Below, one piece after another: positions 34,522-43,700 of a stretch of 64,000 nucleotides of DNA; within the stretch, counting starts at the first letter, position 1; each line of letters opens with the position of its first letter. The notes below the pieces were generated by a model that was not told where the DNA came from, searched no databases, and saw nothing but the letters and a program-made list of their open reading frames with translations. This DNA is from UBA6055 sp965214085 (GTDB lineage Bacteria > Chloroflexota > Anaerolineae > Aggregatilineales > Phototrophicaceae), in contig OZ243937.1 in the NCBI GenBank assembly GCA_965214085.1, positions 1,240,001-1,304,000 on the forward strand. The letters are read 5' to 3'. A program made the translations under genes and the position numbers.

Positions 34522-35712
34522 ATGGTCATGGGAGGGCAGACGCGTCCGTTGAGCCTGGCGCTGTCGGACGAGCATGAGATGTTGCTGGCGGCTGTGCGCG
34601 ACTTCGCCCAGCGCGAGATCGCGCCGCTGGCGGCCGCGCACGACGATTCGGGCGAGTTCCCGCTGGATACGGTGCGCAAGATGGGCGAGATGGGTCTAAT
34701 GGGCATTGAGATGCCGGAGGAATATGGCGGCGCCGGCATGGATACGCTGGCGCATGTGCTGACGATGATCGAAATCGCCAAAGCCGACGCCAGCCACAGC
34801 ACCATCCTCAGCGTCAACAACTCGCTCTACTGCAACGGCATCCTCTGGTTCGGCACGGAGGCGCAGAAACGCGAATGGATCAGCCCGGTAGCCAGCGGCG
34901 AGCAGATCGGCGCTTACAGCTTGACCGAGCCGATGTCGGGCAGCGATGCCGGCAATATGGCCAGCCGCGCCCTGCTGAACGAAGCGGGAACGCACTACAT
35001 CATCAACGGGCGCAAGAGCTGGGTGACCAGCGCGCCCTTCGCGGACCGCATCGTTCTTTTCACGATGACCGCGGCTGAAGAGAAACATCGCGGCATCACC
35101 TGCTTTCTGATTGACACGCGCCAGCCGGGTTTCAGCCGCGGCAAGACGGAGCCCAAGCTCGGCATTCGCGCCAGCGCCACCAGCGAAATCATCTTCGAGG
35201 ACTACGCTTGCCCGGTTGAGCATGTGCTGGGCGGCGTCGGGCAAGGCTTCAAGATCGCCATGACCGTGCTCGACGCCGGGCGCATCGGCATCGCGGCGCA
35301 GGCGCTGGGTATTGCTGAGGCGGCTTATAAATCGGCGCTGACTTACGCCCGGGAGCGGGAAGCCTTCGGCGCGCCCATCGGCAGTTATCAGATGATCCAG
35401 CAGAAGATCGCCGATATGAAGACGCGCATTGAAGCGGGCCGCGGGCTGATCTACCAAGCGATACTCGCCAAGGAGCGGGCGCTGGCGACCGGAGGACGCT
35501 ACACAAGCGAAGCGAGCATGGCGAAATTATTCTGTAGCGAGACGGCTGCATTTGTTACTGACGAGGCGTTGCAGATCCATGGCGGTATGGGTTACAGCAA
35601 GGAATTGCCAATCGAACGCTATTATCGTGATGCGCGCATCACACGAATTTACGAAGGCACGAGCGAGATCCAGCGGATGGTGATCGCCCGCAACGAATTG
35701 GGGATACGATGA
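34522..35712 (+). CDS. Acyl-CoA dehydrogenase (short/medium-chain type)
   Basis: A 396-residue flavoenzyme. AYSLTEPMSGSDAGNMASRA and GRKSWVTSAPFADRIVLF form the FAD site. The catalytic Glu is in RIYEGTSEIQRMVIARNELG, near the C-terminus, as in butyryl-CoA-type enzymes. It oxidises acyl-CoA to trans-enoyl-CoA and feeds ETF. Of three ATGs (34513, 34522, 34528) I choose 34522 because GAGGA lies 9 bp upstream. The stop overlaps the next gene's start (ATGA), so the pair is coupled. Chain-length specificity cannot be judged. Confidence 0.9.
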   Translation: MVMGGQTRPLSLALSDEHEMLLAAVRDFAQREIAPLAAAHDDSGEFPLDTVRKMGEMGLMGIEMPEEYGGAGMDTLAHVLTMIEIAKADASHSTILSVNNSLYCNGILWFGTEAQKREWISPVASGEQIGAYSLTEPMSGSDAGNMASRALLNEAGTHYIINGRKSWVTSAPFADRIVLFTMTAAEEKHRGITCFLIDTRQPGFSRGKTEPKLGIRASATSEIIFEDYACPVEHVLGGVGQGFKIAMTVLDAGRIGIAAQALGIAEAAYKSALTYAREREAFGAPIGSYQMIQQKIADMKTRIEAGRGLIYQAILAKERALATGGRYTSEASMAKLFCSETAAFVTDEALQIHGGMGYSKELPIERYYRDARITRIYEGTSEIQRMVIARNELGIR

Positions 35713-36740
35713 GAGCAGCAGTATTAAAAGGGCACGGCGGACCCGAAGTCGTCGACTATGTAGAAGATTTGCCGGCGCCAGAGCCGGGCTATGGCGAGGC
35801 GCGGGTCAAGATCAAAGCGGCCGCGCTGAACCGCCTGGACCTCTGGGTGCGCGCCGGCTGGCGGGGCTTGGACTTGGACTTTCCGCATGTCGTCTGCGCA
35901 GATGGGGCCGGTCTGGTGGACGCGCTGGGCGCAGGCGTGACGACGGTAGCGGCGGGCGATCGTGTCTGCATCGACCCGACCATCGTAGCGCCTGACGATC
36001 CGGCGCTGCACAGCGGGTTGGAGAATCAGACGCGAATCGCCATCTTGGGCGAGCATCACAGCGGCACGGCGGCTGAGTATGTGGTATTGCCGCAGCGCAA
36101 CTTGATGAAGATGCCGGCCGATTTCGACTGTGGCGAGGCGGCGGCTGTCGGCCTGGTCGGCGTGACCGCCTGGCATTCGCTGATCACGCGCGGCGGCTTA
36201 AATGCTGGCGAGTCCGTGCTGATTGTGGGCGCGGGCGGCGGCGTCAACAGCATCAGCATTCAGATCGCCAAGCTGGCTGGCGCGACTGTCTACGTGGTGG
36301 GCAGCGACGCCGAGAAATGCGCCCAGGCTGAAGCGATTGGCGCGGATGTTACGATCAACCGTGAAGACGAGCCGCAGTGGTCGCGCGCGATTTACCAGTT
36401 GACGAACCGGCGCGGGGTTGATGTGGTGGTGGACAACGTCGGCGCGGCGACCCTGGGGCAGAGTATGCGCGCCTGCCGCAGCGGCGGGCGAATTCTGATC
36501 GTGGGTGGCACCAGCGGCTATGAGTACGCGCTAAACCTGGCGCAGTTGTTCGCGCGGCATATTTCGCTGATAGGCAGCACCATGGGGCCGCATCGCGATT
36601 ATGTCGCCTTCATGCTGCAGGTCTTCGCCGGCAACATCAAGGCGGTGGTCGGCGCGCGTCTTCCGTTGAGCGAGGCGCGGCAAGCGCAGCAGATGCTGGA
36701 GAAGAACGCCGTGTTTGGAAAAGTTGTGCTGGAGGTTTAG
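35709..36740 (+). CDS. Quinone-oxidoreductase-like MDR-family dehydrogenase
   Basis: A 343-residue medium-chain dehydrogenase/reductase. The N-terminal catalytic domain begins MRAAVLKGHGGPEVVDYVED, typical of quinone reductases and zinc alcohol dehydrogenases. The Rossmann motif is VLIVGAGGGVNSISIQIAKL with NADP site VGSDAEKCAQA. The catalytic zinc ligands are not evident: no Cys at the usual GHE-x2-G position. It therefore fits the zinc-free quinone reductase or crotonyl/acryloyl-CoA reductase branch. The coupled acyl-CoA dehydrogenase suggests CoA-thioester metabolism. Substrate uncertain. Confidence 0.82.
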   Translation: MRAAVLKGHGGPEVVDYVEDLPAPEPGYGEARVKIKAAALNRLDLWVRAGWRGLDLDFPHVVCADGAGLVDALGAGVTTVAAGDRVCIDPTIVAPDDPALHSGLENQTRIAILGEHHSGTAAEYVVLPQRNLMKMPADFDCGEAAAVGLVGVTAWHSLITRGGLNAGESVLIVGAGGGVNSISIQIAKLAGATVYVVGSDAEKCAQAEAIGADVTINREDEPQWSRAIYQLTNRRGVDVVVDNVGAATLGQSMRACRSGGRILIVGGTSGYEYALNLAQLFARHISLIGSTMGPHRDYVAFMLQVFAGNIKAVVGARLPLSEARQAQQMLEKNAVFGKVVLEV

Positions 36741-37206
36741 CGCAGTCGGGGTCAGGACGCAAAGGATTAAATTCAGAAAGCACAGACAAAAATGAGGGAA
36801 AGTCTTGCAAGTTTTGCGCTGAAACCTCTCATCCCATGGCTCTCCTCGCCATCTCAATGGCGAGCATCCCCAATATATAAAAGGGGAGTAAAGCCGTGAA
36901 TATGCTGCGTTTAAGTCCCCTCCCTCTTCATGGCTGAGGACAGGACAGTTTTGAAAATCGCGGGAGTCGTCACAACGGGTCAACCAATGGCTGACCCCTA
37001 CAGGCTCATTTTGTGGTAGAAGATGTAGGGGCGAGCCATTGGCTCGCCCGAATATGCTGCGTTGGAGCCCCCTCCCTCTTCATGGCGGAGGGGGTTTGGG
37101 GGTGGGGGTAAAGTGTGGCATTTCTCGTATGAGTTGCTTGCGCTTGCTACTGTGCCCTCTGCGCTCTCTGTAGATAAAATTATCGGGCTCATGCAATCTA
37201 CAACTG
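36741..37206. other. Repeat-rich intergenic region
   Basis: No gene is supported in these 466 bases. They hold two palindromic repeats (36977-37002 and 37024-37049) and a 43-bp imperfect direct repeat starting GAATATGCTGCGTT at 36898 and 37050, each with CCCTCCCTCTTCATGGC. A CTCTGCGCTCTCTGTAG block near 37160 resembles the MITE interior. Confidence 0.6.
36977..37049. repeat. Two adjacent palindromic repeats
   Basis: GGGTCAACCAATGGCTGACC plus CCTACA (36977-37002) and TGTAGGGGCGAGCCATTGGC plus TCGCCC (37024-37049) are divergent members of the GGGGCGACC family, in inverted orientation to one another. Confidence 0.6.
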
Positions 37207-37680
37207 ATGCCATTTGACGGAACGGATGTCTACTTGTTGGCGAGCCAGTTTGGCTTGCCCGATTTGCAGCGTGCCGCCAGCGAAGCCGGTGTGATGAGCG
37301 TCTTGCAAGTGTCGGCTTATTATGCCGCGCGGCGGGTGCGGCATTCGGTGGCGCGGCTCAGCGAACATCAGACGGGCGAAATCGCCATGCAGGTTGTATT
37401 CCAAGGCGTGAGTTTGGCGGAGCCGCTGCGGCTGAGGGTGGATCGGGAGCGTATGGAAGGGCTGGAGCAAGCGCTGCTGCGGGCGCGCTTCGAACAGCTG
37501 AGTGATCAGGCTGGGCTCTCGTATGCCGAGCGCAGTCTGTGGCTGATTCAACGGGCGGCGGGCAGCCACGTGCGCGGCATCATGGTCGCGCCCGATCGGC
37601 CGGAGGCGCCCTATACGACCATCGTCAACGCGATTGACGCCTACTTGCCCGAGGCGATTCGCGAGATTCCGCTGAGGTGA
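37207..37680 (+). CDS. Unknown 157-aa protein coupled to a CYTH gene
   Basis: No family recognised. A mostly helical, soluble protein with Arg-rich segments (AYYAARRVRHSVARLS, RARFEQLSDQAG, YAERSLWLIQRAAG) and a C-terminal IMVAPDRPEAPYTTIVNAID. The ATG at 37207 is the only good start. Its stop overlaps the GTG of the CYTH gene, which strongly implies a shared function in phosphate or nucleotide chemistry, though nothing in the sequence shows what it does. Confidence 0.65.
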   Translation: MPFDGTDVYLLASQFGLPDLQRAASEAGVMSVLQVSAYYAARRVRHSVARLSEHQTGEIAMQVVFQGVSLAEPLRLRVDRERMEGLEQALLRARFEQLSDQAGLSYAERSLWLIQRAAGSHVRGIMVAPDRPEAPYTTIVNAIDAYLPEAIREIPLR

Positions 37681-38282
37681 CCGCGATGAACGAGGCGAGT
37701 CTGGACGAGGTCGAGGTCAAGCTGCATACGCCGGACTTGGCGCGCGTGCAGGACGCGCTGGAAGCGGCCGGCGCGACTTTGCTGAAGCCGCGGGTATTCG
37801 AGCGGAACCTACGCTATGACAGCGCCGGCGGGATGCTGTCGGCACAGGGGGCTGTGCTGCGCTTGCGGCAGGACGATGCGGCGCGCCTGACATTCAAGGT
37901 TGATGAGCGGGTGGTTGACGGCATCTCCAGTCGATTTGAAGCGGAGGTAGAGGTCAGTGATTTCGCGCTGATGGATGTGATTCTACGGCGGCTGGGCTAC
38001 GAGGTGGCGCTGATATACGAGAAATACCGGACGACCTATGCGCTGGATGGCGCGGAAGTGGTGCTGGACGAGCTGCCCTACGGGAATTTCACCGAGATCG
38101 AGGGGGATGTGGCCACGATTGAGCGGGTGACGGGTAAGCTGGGTTTGGCTGGCGCGCGGCGCATGGGCGAAAGCTATGTGAATATATTCTTGCGCTTGCA
38201 GCGGTGGCTGGGCTTGCCGGCGCGGGATTGTACCTTTGAGGCTTTTGCGGGCGTGGATGTGGACTTTGGGGATTTGGTTTAG
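37677..38282 (+). CDS. CYTH-domain protein (class IV adenylate cyclase/triphosphatase-like)
   Basis: A 201-residue protein (198 if ATG 37686 is used). The diagnostic ExExK motif is VEVKLH (E-V-E-V-K) near the N-terminus; further tunnel-lining residues are seen in RNLRYDSAGG, AVLRLRQDD, RLTFKV and EAEVEVSD. CYTH enzymes bind triphosphates and Mg2+, and include adenylate cyclase CyaB, thiamine triphosphatase and inorganic triphosphatases. The subfamily cannot be told from sequence alone. GTG 37677 overlaps the preceding stop. Coupled to the 157-aa unknown. Confidence 0.82.
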   Translation: MTAMNEASLDEVEVKLHTPDLARVQDALEAAGATLLKPRVFERNLRYDSAGGMLSAQGAVLRLRQDDAARLTFKVDERVVDGISSRFEAEVEVSDFALMDVILRRLGYEVALIYEKYRTTYALDGAEVVLDELPYGNFTEIEGDVATIERVTGKLGLAGARRMGESYVNIFLRLQRWLGLPARDCTFEAFAGVDVDFGDLV

Positions 38283-38284
38283 TT

Positions 38285-38478
38285 TAACCACAGAGATCAC
38301 AGAGGTCACAGAGAAAAGCTGTCAAGATTAAGCCCCGCTCTATAGTCGAATTTGGAGGGGCGACAGCCCGAAACCACAAATCGCAGCGGCAGCGGGCGAC
38401 CAGATTGGTCGCCCCTACAAGGCTAGCTTTTTCGCATGACATACTTGCACTTACCTCTGTGCCTCTGTGGTGAAATAT
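38285..38478. repeat. Composite repeat: CACAGAG arms with nested palindrome
   Basis: AACCACAGAGATCACAGAGG at the left and CCTCTGTGCCTCTGTGGTG at the right are inverted arms about 190 bp apart, as in the interior of the element at 63079. A full palindromic repeat (38356-38419, minus orientation) lies inside. The MITE terminal CAGGGCAATCGCATCAAA is missing. Confidence 0.6.
38356..38419 (-). repeat. Palindromic dispersed repeat, full copy
   Basis: Reverse complement of the 22687-22753 unit: TGTAGGGGCGACCAATCTGG at its right end, GGTTTCGGGCTGTCGCCCCT toward the left. Differences are confined to the linker. Confidence 0.75.
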
Positions 38479-38569
38479 CGGTGACGAAAGCGCGCTTGAC
38501 CACTGCGCCGCACTTGAGCATTGTGGCGAGACTTCGTATCATTCGCTCTGTTTTGCGCGCGCCGGGCGG

Positions 38570-39505
38570 ATGACAGATCCCGTGATTGAACTGCTCAACA
38601 TATTCATCGACAACTTGGCGCCGGTGCTGGCGATTGCCGGCGTCGGCCTGTATTTGCGGCGTCGCTTTGACACCAGCCCGGTAATGATTTCGCGCATGAT
38701 GTTCCATGTCTTTTCGCCGGCGCTGGCTTTCAACGCGCTGTATACGCGCGATATCAGCGGCGGGGATTTCTTGCGCATGTATGGCGGCACAGTGGCGCTG
38801 GCGCTGACGGTCGCGTCTATCGCCTTCCTGGCGCTGCGCTGGGGCAAGATCAAAGCGAATGAGCGCGCCGCTGCGCTGGTCTCGACCTTTGTCTTTAACG
38901 GCGGCAACTTCGGCATCTCCATCGTCAGCTTCGCTTTCGGGGCGGAGGCCCTGAGTTACGCCGTCATCGCCTATGTGGCGGGTTCGACCACGGCTTATAC
39001 CTTGGGCGTCTACATATCGTCAAAGGGCAAAGCTTCTATACTGGGTTCGCTGAGCAGCATTTTGCGCACGCCCTCGGTCTACGCGCTGGCTCTGGCTTTC
39101 GGGCTTAAAGCCTTCGGCATAATCGAGCTGCCGCCGGCGCTCAGCCGCACATCGCAGTTGCTCGCGGATGCGTCCATCCCCTTGATGCTGATATTGCTGG
39201 GCTTGCAGCTGGGTGGGCTGGGCAAACCCAGCGGCTGGCGCTTGGTATTTTCAGCCAGCGCCATTCGTTTGCTGCTGGCGCCGCTGCTGGCGGTGTGCTT
39301 TGCGTCGCTATTCGGCTTGGAGGGCGCGGCCCGCTTCGCCTTCATCTTGCAGGCGGGTATGCCTACAGCGGTCATGACCATCGTGCTGGCTCACGAATTC
39401 GGGACCGACCAGGACTTGGCGCTCAACTTGATTATGGCCACCACGCTGGTCAGCCCGATTACTTTGTCGCTGCTGATTTACCTGCTGCAGAATGGCCTGA
39501 TCTGA
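38570..39505 (+). CDS. AEC (auxin efflux carrier) family transporter
   Basis: A 311-residue membrane protein with about ten helices in two inverted halves (LAPVLAIAGVGLYL..., then IPLMLILLGLQLGGLG and GMPTAVMTIVLAHEFGTD), typical of bacterial AEC/MleP-like carriers. These export or exchange carboxylates such as malonate or malate. ATG 38570 starts shortly after the composite repeat. No metabolic partner is adjacent, so the substrate is open. Confidence 0.83.
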   Translation: MTDPVIELLNIFIDNLAPVLAIAGVGLYLRRRFDTSPVMISRMMFHVFSPALAFNALYTRDISGGDFLRMYGGTVALALTVASIAFLALRWGKIKANERAAALVSTFVFNGGNFGISIVSFAFGAEALSYAVIAYVAGSTTAYTLGVYISSKGKASILGSLSSILRTPSVYALALAFGLKAFGIIELPPALSRTSQLLADASIPLMLILLGLQLGGLGKPSGWRLVFSASAIRLLLAPLLAVCFASLFGLEGAARFAFILQAGMPTAVMTIVLAHEFGTDQDLALNLIMATTLVSPITLSLLIYLLQNGLI

Positions 39506-39565
39506 ATCCGCGCGGCGCGCCAGGGGAAGGCTTAGCCTTCACTTTCTTTGCTTTGCTCAAACTAC

Positions 39566-39571
39566 TATAAT
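39566..39571 (+). promoter_or_regulatory. -10 box of the RCK gene
   Basis: TATAAT at 39566-39571, about 30 bp before GTG 39601; the GGGAGC ribosome site lies in between. The -35 region (TTTCTT, 39544-39549, 16 bp spacer) is poor. Confidence 0.35.
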
Positions 39572-39600
39572 AGCCGCGCCAATATGGATAGGGAGCGCAA

Positions 39601-40695
39601 GTGCCCAGCCACAAACTCGTTGAGGCCGTGCCGCTTGGCAAGCAATCGAGGCAGCTGCGCATCCTGCGAGTCGGCTGGCACGATACACGCGCCTTATTTC
39701 GCGAGTTTCGGCGTCCGCTGTTCATCTTCTTTCTCGCCGTTTTTCTCGGCGGCTACATCTACATGAAGCTCAACAACGACTTCTCGGACAATGAGCCGCT
39801 GAATTATGTCGACATGCCCTATATCATGCTGGCGCTGATGGTGCTGGAAGCCTCGATAGAAGTGCCGGATGAGCCCTATCTAATCATATTTTGGTACATA
39901 CAACCGCTGTTGGCGGTGTATGTCGTGGGGCGGGGCGCGGCGGATTTTCTGCGGCTCTTTATCAATCGCGAGGAAAGGCGCAGCGCCTGGGAGGCAGCAG
40001 TGGCATCAACTTTCAAGCGGCATATTATCGTAGTCGGCATCGGCCATACCGGCATGCGCATCGCGCGCGAGCTCACGCAGATGGGCTTTGAAGTTGTGGC
40101 GGTCGACCTGAGTGTGAGCAAAGAGGTGCATGAAGCGCTGCATGATATGGATGTGCCTTTGATAGCCGGCGACGGCCGACAAGCGAAAAGCCTGGAATCA
40201 GCCAGGCTTAGCCGGGCGTCTGCGGTGGTGGTCGCTACCTCGGACGACCATGCGAACCTCGAAGTTACGATGCGGGTGCGCGACATGAACCCGGATGTGC
40301 GCGTGGTGACGCGTATGTGGGATCGCCAGTTGGCGCAGCAGATCGAGCGCTTTTTCCGCGTCGAAGTACTTAGCGCGTCCGATTTGGCGGCGCCGGCATT
40401 TGCGGGCGCGGCGGTTGGCGCTGAGATTACGCAGAACTTGCACATCGCGGGCCTGGAATACAGCATGATCCGTTTGGTCGTCCGCTCTGGTTCTTTCATG
40501 GATGGCCAGACTGTCGGCGCGATTCAGCGCAGCGAAGGCGCGGACATTGTCTTGCTGCATCAGGGCAACGGCAGCTCGCCCGATGTTCACCCCAGCGGCA
40601 AAATTGTGGTAAACGGCGGCGATACGCTGGTGCTATTCGCCCACCACGACCGAATCACCGAAATCCTCGGGCGCAACGAGAGCGGCGGTCGCTAG
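39601..40695 (+). CDS. RCK (TrkA-N/TrkA-C) protein with membrane segments but no K+ filter
   Basis: A 364-residue protein starting at GTG 39601. Two hydrophobic stretches (about 38-55 FFLAVFLGGYIYM and 98-116 IFWYIQPLLAVYVVGRG) flank a loop. The TrkA-N NAD-binding domain begins HIIVVGIGHTGMRIARELTQ with acidic VVAVD; a TrkA-C-like domain ends the protein (GSFMDGQTVGAIQRSEG...DTLVLFA). The layout is that of a ligand-gated K+ channel, but no T-x-G-[YF]-G selectivity filter lies between the helices. It may be a regulatory or non-potassium relative. It is convergent with the glyA-gcvT fusion. Confidence 0.78.
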   Translation: MPSHKLVEAVPLGKQSRQLRILRVGWHDTRALFREFRRPLFIFFLAVFLGGYIYMKLNNDFSDNEPLNYVDMPYIMLALMVLEASIEVPDEPYLIIFWYIQPLLAVYVVGRGAADFLRLFINREERRSAWEAAVASTFKRHIIVVGIGHTGMRIARELTQMGFEVVAVDLSVSKEVHEALHDMDVPLIAGDGRQAKSLESARLSRASAVVVATSDDHANLEVTMRVRDMNPDVRVVTRMWDRQLAQQIERFFRVEVLSASDLAAPAFAGAAVGAEITQNLHIAGLEYSMIRLVVRSGSFMDGQTVGAIQRSEGADIVLLHQGNGSSPDVHPSGKIVVNGGDTLVLFAHHDRITEILGRNESGGR

Positions 40696-40710
40696 GGTTG
40701 CGGCGGCGTC

Positions 40711-43700
40711 TCATTTGCGCCGGGGAAAGCGCGTCAGGATCGTGACCGGCTCCGGCATCTTGATGCGTTCGCTGAGGGACAAATTGCCCAGGTCGGTCGA
40801 TTTAGCGCGGGCTGTGCCAGCGTATAGCGCCAACTGCGTGCCCACTTTGCGGAAGCCCTTTTCCATCAGCGCCAGCCCAACCTGGTAGCCCTCCGAATCG
40901 ATATTGCAACTGGTGACTTTGCCCACGACCCGTCCGCGCGGGCTGACGATGGGGTCGCCATAATGCGCCGGGCGCGCGCCGCGGTTGTCCATGCGGAAGC
41001 GACTGACCTGGAACTTGCGCTGCGATTCGTGGGCGATGAAGGCGGCTTTGCCGATGAAAAAAGGTTTGTATAGCTTAACGTAGGCGCCAAAGCCGGCATC
41101 GGCCGGATTCATTTCCAGCTCGCCGGCCAATTCCAGCCCATAGAGGGGCAGGCCCGCTTCCGTGCGCAGGCTGTCGCGGGCGGCCAAGCCACAGGGCGTC
41201 GCGCCGGCAGCAACCAGCGCCTGGAAGAGCGCCGCCGCTTGGTCGGGATGCGCGAAGAGTTCATAGGCGACGCGCTCGCCGGTATAACCCGTGCGCGAGA
41301 CAATCAGGTCAATGCCGCCGAGCGTAACCTGCGTTACACCCGCCCAGGTCAGCTGCTTTACGCGCGCCTTGTCGTCGGCGCTGCCATCCAGCGCGAGCAA
41401 GCAGTCGCGGCTCTTTGGGCCCTGCAAGGCGATGTCAACGCGCCGTTCAGCGCCCAATTGCCGCAGGCGCAGGTCGCGCAATTGGAAGCGGTCCCTGCCG
41501 GACAAACGCCGGCTCGGGTGGCCTGGGTCGATCATCACCTCGCCATTGATGAGGGCTTGCAGCCATTGCCAATTTTTGTCGTTGTTGGAGGCGTTGACCA
41601 CGACCAGGAAGTGTGCTTCCGCCAGGCGATAGATCATCAGGTCGTCAAGCGGGATGCCGTCCACATCGAGGAAGTAGGTGTAATGCGAGCTGCCGACTTT
41701 AAGGCGCTTGACATCGTTGCTGGTAATCTGATCGAGGAAGTCTTCCGCGCCGCTGCCCCGAATGTCGAAAACGCCCATGTGCGCCACATCGAATATGCCG
41801 GCGCTGCTGCGGACGGCACTGTGCTCTTCGCTTACCGAGCGATACCAGAGCGGCATATCGTAGCCGGCGAAGGGCGCCATCTTCGCGCCCAAGTCAAGGT
41901 GCAGCGCGTGCAACGGCGTCTCTTGCAGCATGTCAACGGCGGCGACTTCCGCTTCAAACTTCGGCAGGTCGGCCGCCGGTTGGCGCGGATAGAGCTCGCC
42001 GCTTATGCCGATGCAATAAGTCTTGTCGGCGTAACCGGCGCTGCCAGCCAGCATTTCCGGTTCGCCTGCGCCGATTACAGTCACCGATACCGGTCCCGGT
42101 ACTTTGGCATGTACGTCAGAGTCGTCGAATAGCACGAAGCCGTCACTGAGGCCGCGCATCCAGGCGACCGCGCGATCAGCCCAGCCGGCCAGGGTCAGGC
42201 GATATGTGGTCTTGGAAAGCCGCTCGACGCTGCCGCTAGCCATAGCGCTGCCGTCCTTCTCGAGGACGCGCGTCGGCTGTCGCTCGCCGTCTTTGAGCGC
42301 GGCTACATCGCTGGACAGAACCATTTGCAGGAAATCTCCAGTTAGAGACGGCGCGCCACTCACGCTGATGTCGAGGCAGCGCTCATCCGCGTCGTGATCC
42401 AGCTGATAGAAGTGCGGGTAGCCATCGGCAGCGGCGTCCGTATCAATACCGAGTTGGGCGGAGAGGGCGCGCGATCGTCGCTGCGCCGTTTGCAGTACGT
42501 CAAAGTCAATCTTGGCCCGCGCCAAGGGACGAACGCGGCCCGTCAAGCTGAAGGGCAGGCAAGCGCCCAGCACGTCCGCGATGATATCGCCGAGCTCGTC
42601 GATTTGAGCTTCGTTGATGCCGCGCTGGGTCAGCCAGGTGGCGCCGAGGCGGATGCCGCTGGGGCGCAGTGCCGACGTATCGCCCGGGATCGTCTGCCGA
42701 TTGACAACGATGCCGGCCAGGTCGAGGATGCGCGCGGCCATGTCGCCGCTGAGTGTTGTGCCATCGGCGCCGACAATGGACTTGCAGTCGAGCAGCAGCA
42801 AGTGCGTATTCGTGCCGCCATAGGGCAGGCGAAAACCGCGCTCGCTCAGCTTGGCCGCCAGCCGCTCGGCATTGACCAGAGTTTGCGCTTGCAGGTCGCG
42901 GAATTGCTCGGTCGCGGCCAGGCGCAGGGCGACCGCCAAACCCGCCATAGTATTGATATGCGGCCCGCCTTGCTCGCCCGGGAAGACTGCGCGGTCGAGC
43001 TTGCTGGACAGGTCGCGCCGGTGGGTGATGAGCACGGCCCCGCGCGGTCCGTTCAGTGTTTTGTGGCTGGTGAAGCTGACGACATCAGCGATGCCGACCG
43101 GGTTGGGGTAAACACCAGCGGCGATCAAACCAGCGACGTGGGCAACATCAGCCAGCAAGTAAGCGCCAACCGCATCGGCGATATTGCGGTACTCGTCCCA
43201 GTCGGCGGCGTAGGGGTAACTGCTGAAGCCGCCGATGATTAGGCGCGGCTTGTGCTCCAGCGCCAGCTGCATCATCTGCTCGTAGTCGAGGTTTTCGCTA
43301 TCGGGATTGATGCTGTAGCTAACGATGTTGTAGTTAATGCCGCTGCGGTTGACCGGGCTGCCATGCGTCAGATGGCCGCCCATGATCAAATCCATGCCCA
43401 TGACGGTGTCGCCGACATCGAGCAGGGCGGAATATACGGCGTTGTTGGCGGGCGCTCCCGATAGCGGCTGCACATTTACGAAGAGATCGTCAGCGCTGAT
43501 GCCCTGGCTCTGGAAGACTTCGGCCGCGCGCCGCCGCGCCAGCGACTCCAGCATATTGGCGTATTCTGTGCCTTTGTAATAGCGCAAATCGGCATCGCGG
43601 CGGAATTCGGGCAGGCGGCGGTCGTAATCGAGAATCTGGGTCTGCGACATCCGGCGCGAATTTGACAGCGGATAACCTTCGGCATAGAGATTGTGAAACG

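Noticed and set aside
42394..43242. A 282-codon open frame opposite the SHMT domain
   Set aside because: Antisense to a clear SHMT; no motif of its own.
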